The translations under genes and the position numbers were made by a program. Of a stretch of DNA of 5,020 nt, positions 4,869-5,020 are shown in pieces. Origin of the DNA: an uncultured Planctomycetaceae bacterium (GTDB lineage: Bacteria > Planctomycetota > Planctomycetia > Pirellulales > Lacipirellulaceae); assembly GCA_937860165.1 (NCBI GenBank), contig CALMBE010000179.1, positions 1 through 5,020 of the forward strand, written 5' to 3'. Below the pieces are notes generated by a model that made no database searches, had not been told where the DNA came from, and was given only the letters and a program-made list of their open reading frames with translations. Every line of letters begins with the position of its first letter. Positions within the stretch are counted from its first letter, which is position 1.

Positions 4869-5020
4869 TCAGTATTCCACATCCGTCCATTGCTTTTGGC
4901 GACTGCTCTTGAGCACCGCGTCGCAGATCGCGATTTCGTTGTGGCCGTCTACAAATGTGGCGAAATCGTTTCCGGGACGCACCCCGGCAATGAAACCGTA
5001 CACATTGCGAAACAGATTCG
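4869..5020 (-). CDS. Gfo/Idh/MocA-type oxidoreductase, C-terminal end
   Basis: An open frame enters from the right edge and ends at the TGA complement at 4869-4871, giving the last 49 residues of a protein. The segment reads NLFRNVYGFIAG, then PGNDFATFVDGH, NEIAICDAVLKSS and finally QWTDVEY. The order of a DG-containing strand, a helix ending in DAVLxS and a closing W-x-x-V is typical of the C-terminal end of NAD(P)-dependent Gfo/Idh/MocA sugar-type dehydrogenases, which are very numerous in planctomycetes. The nucleotide-binding domain lies outside the window, so substrate and cofactor cannot be judged. The gene converges on mutY. Confidence 0.7.
   Translation of the reverse strand, partial: NLFRNVYGFIAGVRPGNDFATFVDGHNEIAICDAVLKSSRQKQWTDVEY

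Noticed and set aside
4705..4890. Minus-strand 61-residue open frame across the repeat island
   Set aside because: It is built from the inverted repeat and heptamer arrays, overlaps the oxidoreductase end in another frame, and has no recognisable protein character.

Overview
The window most resembles the chromosome of a planctomycete, probably of the Pirellula/Rhodopirellula group. This is inferred from protein style, not proven. The clues are a small antitoxin-like protein of a type I associate with planctomycetes, a Gfo/Idh/MocA oxidoreductase tail, weak Shine-Dalgarno signals, moderate GC and degenerate short repeats between genes.

Layout, left to right. At 51-299 (minus) is a short orphan antitoxin-like gene, with an extended -10 promoter element just upstream of it on its own strand. 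The divergent intergenic region 300-532 carries a good sigma70-like promoter for the next operon (TTGCCA, 17 bp, TAGAAT), overlapped by a cluster of small repeats and palindromes that looks like an operator.

The core of the window is a ferrous-iron uptake operon on the plus strand: feoA (533-799), a second feoA (796-1020), feoB (1017-3257) and a 58-residue Cys-rich membrane protein (3260-3436). The first three genes are joined by two ATGA stop/start overlaps, and the fourth starts 2 bp after feoB stops. FeoB is the GTP-gated Fe(II) permease of the inner membrane, the two FeoA proteins are small SH3-like cytosolic partners, and the Cys-rich protein probably helps FeoB or handles metal at the membrane.

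After a striking 44-nt pyrimidine tract comes mutY (3489-4589), the adenine glycosylase that removes A paired with 8-oxoguanine. Iron import next to an Fe-S repair enzyme that deals with oxidative damage is a sensible pairing, but co-regulation is only inferred. This MutY has Glu where the family has its catalytic Asp, and an altered 8-oxoG recognition loop.

The 279-bp convergent gap 4590-4868 has no gene I can support. It is packed with degenerate repeats: an 8-bp-period array, two 7-bp-period arrays and a large ATTCCCGC/GCGGGAAT inverted repeat. The window ends inside the C-terminal part of a minus-strand Gfo/Idh/MocA-type oxidoreductase gene (4869-5020). No rRNA, tRNA, CRISPR array or transposase gene was seen. 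The best candidates for something new are the variant MutY, the duplicated feoA arrangement and the composite repeat island.
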